This document shows, piece after piece, positions 8,142-9,880 of a stretch of DNA of 9,880 bases (position 1 is the first letter of the stretch; each line of letters begins with the position of its first letter). The notes under the pieces were generated by a model. It made no database searches and was not told the DNA's origin. It saw only the letters and a program-made list of their open reading frames with translations. The DNA is taken from contig JBEBBW010000048.1 in the NCBI GenBank assembly GCA_041158165.1, positions 1 through 9,880 of the forward strand, given 5' to 3'. The position numbers were made by a program, and so were the translations under genes. Origin of the DNA: TMED14 sp041158165 (GTDB lineage Bacteria; Bacteroidota; Bacteroidia; Flavobacteriales; Schleiferiaceae).

Positions 8142-8159
8142 GGACTTGCCGGGCTTCTG
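8142..8159 (-). repeat. 18-bp module trailer, left copy
   Basis: On the minus strand this reads CAGAAGCCCGGCAAGTCC, beginning 3 nt after the stop codon of the small minus-strand gene. A perfect copy on the plus strand lies at 9574-9591, 4 nt after the stop of the other small gene. The two form an inverted repeat enclosing about 1.4 kb. The bases just outside the copies diverge. Confidence 0.85.
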
Positions 8160-8162
8160 ATT

Positions 8163-8525
8163 TCAATTCTTTCTTATATCTTCTATCTCTCGCTTAATAA
8201 AAGCTGAACAAGCTTCGGTTTTATCAAAGTATTCGGTTGCCTTTAAACTCTCTTGGAGTGGAAAATAACCTACAACATATTGACCATTTTCATTTTCCCT
8301 AAAATACCAACCTGAACTGCTACGTTTATTTTCAGACCAGGTTAACCACTGGTCAATGCATTCCAAATGTTGGGTAAGTTCTTGAAAAATATCTGCTTCA
8401 CTAATTTGGTCATGCAATTCAAAATAACCACTTTCCTTAAGCAAAGAATAGATTGATAAATTCCCTTCGCTATAAAATCTATCGGGAAGAAAAATAATAT
8501 CTTGTATAGTACGAGGCTTTCCCAT
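8163..8525 (-). CDS. Small cytosolic protein of unknown family, candidate immunity protein
   Basis: I do not recognise this 120-residue protein. It has no signal peptide, membrane helix or metal-binding motif. It is acidic and aromatic-rich, with FLPDRFYSEG near 12-21, a tryptophan-containing DQWLTWSENKRSS segment near 58-70 and GWYFRENENGQYVVGYFP at about 72-89. An alpha/beta fold with a central beta hairpin seems likely from the pattern. It starts at ATG 8525, 10 nt after the stop of a short upstream coding fragment on the same strand, and ends 3 nt before the 18-bp trailer. Its codons are AT-rich, unlike the GC-rich genes to the left, which suggests acquisition. An immunity protein for a toxin whose remains lie directly upstream is an inference from position, size and acidity only. 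The reading frame itself looks genuine. Confidence 0.75.
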   Translation of the reverse strand: MGKPRTIQDIIFLPDRFYSEGNLSIYSLLKESGYFELHDQISEADIFQELTQHLECIDQWLTWSENKRSSSGWYFRENENGQYVVGYFPLQESLKATEYFDKTEACSAFIKREIEDIRKN

Positions 8526-8535
8526 AGTTACTTTA

Positions 8536-8721
8536 TCATTTGCAATCCGTCAGAACTAAGCTTATACCTTTACCCATTAAGTAATCAAGTTCCTTTCGGA
8601 AAGCTCCGGTACTCTGATTAACAGTCAAGTAGGCCCCAAACAAAATTTCACTCAACTCCGGCTTGATTATTAACGACTTGAAATTAAGCCAAATGGAATA
8701 ACTAGCGAATCCAGCAGATAC
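8536..8721 (-). pseudogene. C-terminal coding fragment without start, possible toxin tip
   Basis: This 61-codon open stretch runs from after a TAG (8722-8724) to TGA 8536-8538 and has no good start codon; the only ATG is 13 codons from the end. From about residue 5 it reads like real protein, for example IKPELSEILFGAYLTVNQ, then FRKELDYLMGKGISLVLTD. It stops 10 nt before the small gene on the same strand. The first dozen codons overlap the conserved leader in another frame, so the true join is probably near 8705. I cannot place it in a family. A displaced toxin C-terminus is suggested by its position before an immunity-sized gene. It could also be the end of any gene cut by rearrangement. Confidence 0.5.
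8612..8627 (+). repeat. 16-bp direct repeat, copy 1 (CTCTGATTAACAGTCA)
   Basis: An identical 16-mer occurs at 9690-9705 in the same orientation, and CCGG precedes both within a few bases. This copy lies inside the minus-strand coding fragment, where it encodes LTVNQS. Confidence 0.6.
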
Positions 8722-8804
8722 CTACAATAATACTGCAGGTTGATTGGATTACGTTTATAAGGCTCGCGGCGTACACCATCCCTCCGAAATATAAAATCTG
8801 GAAG
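8670..8804 (-). pseudogene. Decayed coding leader, left (minus) copy
   Basis: Between TGA 8805-8807 and TAA 8670-8672 the minus strand is open for 44 codons and reads like protein, including DFIFRRDGVRREPYKRNP followed by INLQYYCRYLLDS. There is no start codon. The stretch LQYYCRYLLD aligns with LQFHCRWLLD on the plus strand at about 8869-8898. The changes are conservative or silent: Y for F, Y for W, and synonymous L and Q codons. That indicates shared coding ancestry and not chance. Its tail overlaps, in another frame, the start of the fragment ending at 8536. Function unknown. Confidence 0.5.
8705..8742 (-). repeat. 38-bp inverted-repeat core, left copy
   Basis: Read on the minus strand this matches plus 8864-8901 at 29 of 38 positions. 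The best part is TGTAGGTnnCTGCTGGATT. It is the nucleotide core of the two decayed leaders. Both copies also contain a short self-complementary stretch, here CCTACA and TGCAGG around a 7-base loop with one mismatch. Confidence 0.65.
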
Positions 8805-8863
8805 TCACGCCGTTCATGACTATTAAATGACAAGGGATTCAAACAGCGCGCACACTTAGCACT

Positions 8864-8901
8864 CAAGCTACAATTTCACTGTAGGTGGCTGCTGGATTTG
8901 C
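8864..8901 (+). repeat. 38-bp inverted-repeat core, right copy
   Basis: Partner of the minus-strand copy at 8705-8742, with 29 of 38 positions identical. It holds a perfect 5-bp stem, CTACA and TGTAG, around the loop ATTTCAC. The pair is centred near 8803, between the two head-to-head modules. Confidence 0.65.
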
Positions 8902-8942
8902 ACGAAATTCCAAAGGCCTACAATTTAGTACCTTAGGGACTC

Positions 8943-9004
8943 AATAAAATTTCGACCTTGGTTTTTGAAAAGCAAATCTGTGTCATTGAATCCCGCTATC
9001 ACCG
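8943..9004 (+). repeat. Direct repeat A (62 bp)
   Basis: It aligns with 9628-9688 at 52 of 62 columns with a single one-base gap. Shared blocks are AATAAAATT, CGACCTTGGTTTT, TCTGTGT, TGAATC and ATCACCG. The copies lie 685 bp apart and bracket the plus-strand small gene. Confidence 0.75.
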
Positions 9005-9012
9005 AGCCTAAT

Positions 9013-9126
9013 AACCCAAGAGCCATTTTGCAAGGACAGAAGCAACTGCAAATGTATATGCAGGAATTACAAACAATGCCACGCTTCCAAGGCGTTAACT
9101 GGAAAACAGTTTTAGATACGTATTGA
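9013..9126 (+). pseudogene. C-terminal coding fragment without start, possible toxin tip
   Basis: The frame is open from 8929 to TGA 9124-9126. The protein-like part begins where direct repeat A ends. It reads RAILQGQKQLQMYMQELQTM, then PRFQGVNWKTVLDTY and stop. This is a helical, glutamine-rich stretch with a short aromatic tail. Its stop lies 2 bp before the ATG of the next gene (TGATAATG). That tight coupling is what one expects of a toxin C-terminus and its immunity gene. ATG codons exist inside the fragment, but none makes a plausible separate gene. I cannot assign a family. In a different frame it follows the decayed leader that ends at 9011. Confidence 0.5.
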
Positions 9127-9128
9127 TA

Positions 9129-9569
9129 ATGGACAGTAAAGACTTTAAAAAAGTATTTGGTGAAGTAGCTAAGTCCAATGGATTTGAAAGTGCTTTTGGT
9201 GGTTGGTTTAAGGAAAGTGCTGAAAGCATTATTGTACTGGACTTGCAGAAATCAAACTATGGTGATTATTACGAAATGAACATCAAAGTTTATGTACAAG
9301 GGATGTTTGGTAATAGCTATACCAGAAATAAAGATTTAGTTAAGAAAGACACTGGTGATATTTTTAGGAGACAGCCACCAGAATACAAAGACGTTTTGGA
9401 CTTTGATACGCCATTAGATGATGAGAAACGCAAAGAGAGATTAGCAAAGCTGTTCAGTGAATTTATTGCACCCTTTACGAAAAGAGCCTTATCGAAGTTA
9501 GGCATAAAAGAGTTGGCAGAAACAGGCGAAATCACTTTACTACCAGCAGTCAAGAAAGAGTTAGCATGA
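9129..9569 (+). CDS. DUF4304-like small protein, candidate immunity protein
   Basis: The 146-residue product begins MDSKDFKKVFGEVAKSNGF and continues with a WFKESAESIIVLDLQKSNYG strand pair and the MNIKVYVQGMFG segment. This order (N-terminal helix, then F/WxKxS, then an LQKS strand) resembles DUF4304 domains. I make that call from memory of the family and hold it at moderate confidence. The middle has KKDTGDIFRRQPPEY, and an amphipathic helix rich in lysine and glutamate ends the protein. There is no signal peptide or membrane segment, so it is cytosolic. A TTG at 9123 could add two residues, but ATG 9129, just after the stop of the upstream fragment, is preferred. It is AT-rich relative to the chromosome to the left. 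The 18-bp trailer starts 4 nt after its stop. A role as immunity protein is inferred from context. Confidence 0.75.
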   Translation: MDSKDFKKVFGEVAKSNGFESAFGGWFKESAESIIVLDLQKSNYGDYYEMNIKVYVQGMFGNSYTRNKDLVKKDTGDIFRRQPPEYKDVLDFDTPLDDEKRKERLAKLFSEFIAPFTKRALSKLGIKELAETGEITLLPAVKKELA

Positions 9570-9573
9570 TAAG

Positions 9574-9591
9574 CAGAAGCCCGGCAAGTCC
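9574..9591 (+). repeat. 18-bp module trailer, right copy
   Basis: CAGAAGCCCGGCAAGTCC on the plus strand, 4 nt after the stop codon of the DUF4304-like gene. It is identical to the minus-strand copy at 8142-8159. In this copy CCGG, CAAGT, CCGG could fold as a 4-bp stem with a 5-base loop, too small to be a terminator on its own. Confidence 0.85.
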
Positions 9592-9627
9592 GGTGTATTC
9601 CCCCCGAAAGTTAAAAACAATTAAACG

Positions 9628-9688
9628 AATAAAATTCGACCTTGGTTTTCGAATACTAATTCTGTGTAAGTGAATCTCGCAATCACCG
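9628..9688 (+). repeat. Direct repeat B (61 bp)
   Basis: Second copy of the repeat at 8943-9004. Read in the frame that gives STLVFE in copy A it keeps STLVFE, FCV and ESRNHR but has gained a TAA and lost one base, so it is more decayed. Four of the codon differences are synonymous (TTT/TTC, GTC/GTA, TCC/TCT, CGA/CGG). It lies 36 bp after the right trailer and is continuous with the 16-bp repeat at 9690-9705. Confidence 0.75.
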
Positions 9689-9689
9689 G

Positions 9690-9705
9690 CTCTGATTAAC
9701 AGTCA
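9690..9705 (+). repeat. 16-bp direct repeat, copy 2 (CTCTGATTAACAGTCA)
   Basis: Identical to 8612-8627 in the same orientation. It follows direct repeat B almost without a gap. From here to 9824 I see only AT-rich non-coding sequence, including two ATTATAG units 10 bp apart at 9764-9780. Confidence 0.6.
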
Positions 9706-9824
9706 TAAACATAAGCTAAATCAGGCAAGCCAGCAATAAGGAAATCCGTATTAAAGTAGCTGTATTATAGTGAATTATAGAATTTTTATCGTCATTGCTT
9801 AGTGCTACTTGCGGTCATTTGCGC

Positions 9825-9832
9825 TAATTTTG
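9825..9832 (+). promoter_or_regulatory. -7 promoter box (TAATTTTG) for the right-edge gene
   Basis: A perfect TAnnTTTG match 28 bp upstream of ATG 9861. A TTG at 9809-9811 is the nearest -33 candidate, but its 13-bp spacing is short. The box overlaps the first unit of the TTGTATGCAAA tandem repeat, so a protein bound there could block this promoter. Confidence 0.5.
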
Positions 9833-9851
9833 TATGCAAATTGTATGCAAA
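9830..9851. repeat. Tandem TTGTATGCAAA, two exact 11-bp units
   Basis: Units at 9830-9840 and 9841-9851. Each is itself an inverted repeat, TTG-TATG-CAA extended by one pair in the first unit. It overlaps the -7 box and lies 9 bp before ATG 9861. An operator or a recombinase arm site is plausible. Confidence 0.7.
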
Positions 9852-9860
9852 TTTTGATTC

Positions 9861-9880
9861 ATGAGCACGCTAGCAGTTAA
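9861..9880 (+). CDS. Start of an unidentified gene cut by the right edge
   Basis: ATG at 9861 opens MSTLAV and then an incomplete codon beginning AA. Six codons identify nothing. The promoter box and the symmetric tandem repeat just upstream, plus the accessory setting, make a gene start likely. Tyrosine recombinases of Bacteroidota mobile islands often begin with similar short hydrophobic starts, but that is a guess. Confidence 0.35.

Larger units (their letters stand above)
8820..9011 (+). pseudogene. Decayed coding leader, right (plus) copy
   Basis: In one frame, bounded by TGA 8817-8819 and TAA 9009-9011, the plus strand is open apart from a single TAG at 8934-8936. It reads GFKQRAHLALKLQFHCRWLL, DLHEIPKAYNLVP, the stop, then GLNKISTLVFEKQICVIESR and YHRA. 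There is no start codon. The first part is homologous to the minus-strand leader at 8670-8804. The second part recurs, more decayed, at 9628-9688. The lone TAG could come from a TGG tryptophan codon. I read it as a remnant of a repeated gene end, function unknown. Confidence 0.5.

Noticed and set aside
9317..9553. Minus-strand open frame of 78 codons
   Set aside because: It is antisense to the DUF4304-like gene, which has the better protein character and context.
9764..9780. ATTATAG repeated with a 10-bp period
   Set aside because: It is short and lies in very AT-rich sequence; chance is a sufficient explanation without more copies.
8526..9860. Integron cassette array with attC sites, or a CRISPR array
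   Set aside because: No site matches both integron core consensus sequences, the two genes point in opposite directions, and there is no regular short repeat-spacer pattern.

Overview
The window comes from a GC-rich member of the Bacteroidota. The lineage call rests on three things: a ParE/ParC pair of the Bacteroidota type, a transketolase split into two separate genes, and start codons without Shine-Dalgarno sequences behind perfect TAnnTTTG -7 boxes. The first 8.0 kb is ordinary chromosome with strong GC bias at third codon positions. From about 8090 the base composition drops sharply to AT-rich and the architecture becomes that of an accessory island.

Layout. On the minus strand, reading right to left, lie ychF (ribosome-associated P-loop ATPase), parE (topoisomerase IV ATPase/TOPRIM subunit) and parC (topoisomerase IV cleavage subunit, cut by the left edge). 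parE and parC overlap by 11 bp. A 77-bp divergent spacer with one -7 box for each side separates ychF from a plus-strand operon. That operon holds the transketolase N-terminal half, an exported VWA-domain protein, and the transketolase C-terminal half, each about 10 bp apart. A strong bidirectional rho-independent terminator closes it.

The accessory part (about 8090-9880) looks built from modules. Two small intact genes are present: one of unknown family on the minus strand (120 aa) and one DUF4304-like on the plus strand (146 aa). Each sits directly behind a short open C-terminal coding fragment with no start codon of its own. Each is followed, 3-4 nt after its stop, by the same 18-bp sequence. 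Each fragment is preceded by a copy of a shared, decayed coding sequence (motif LQ[YF][YH]CR[YW]LLD). The two modules are head to head. This is the layout expected of displaced toxin C-terminus plus immunity-gene cassettes of polymorphic toxin systems, but neither fragment nor the minus-strand gene could be assigned to a family, so that reading is inference.

At the right edge, a tandem repeat of an 11-bp inverted-repeat unit and a TAnnTTTG box precede the first six codons of another gene. A site-specific recombinase is possible there, but only 20 bases are visible.
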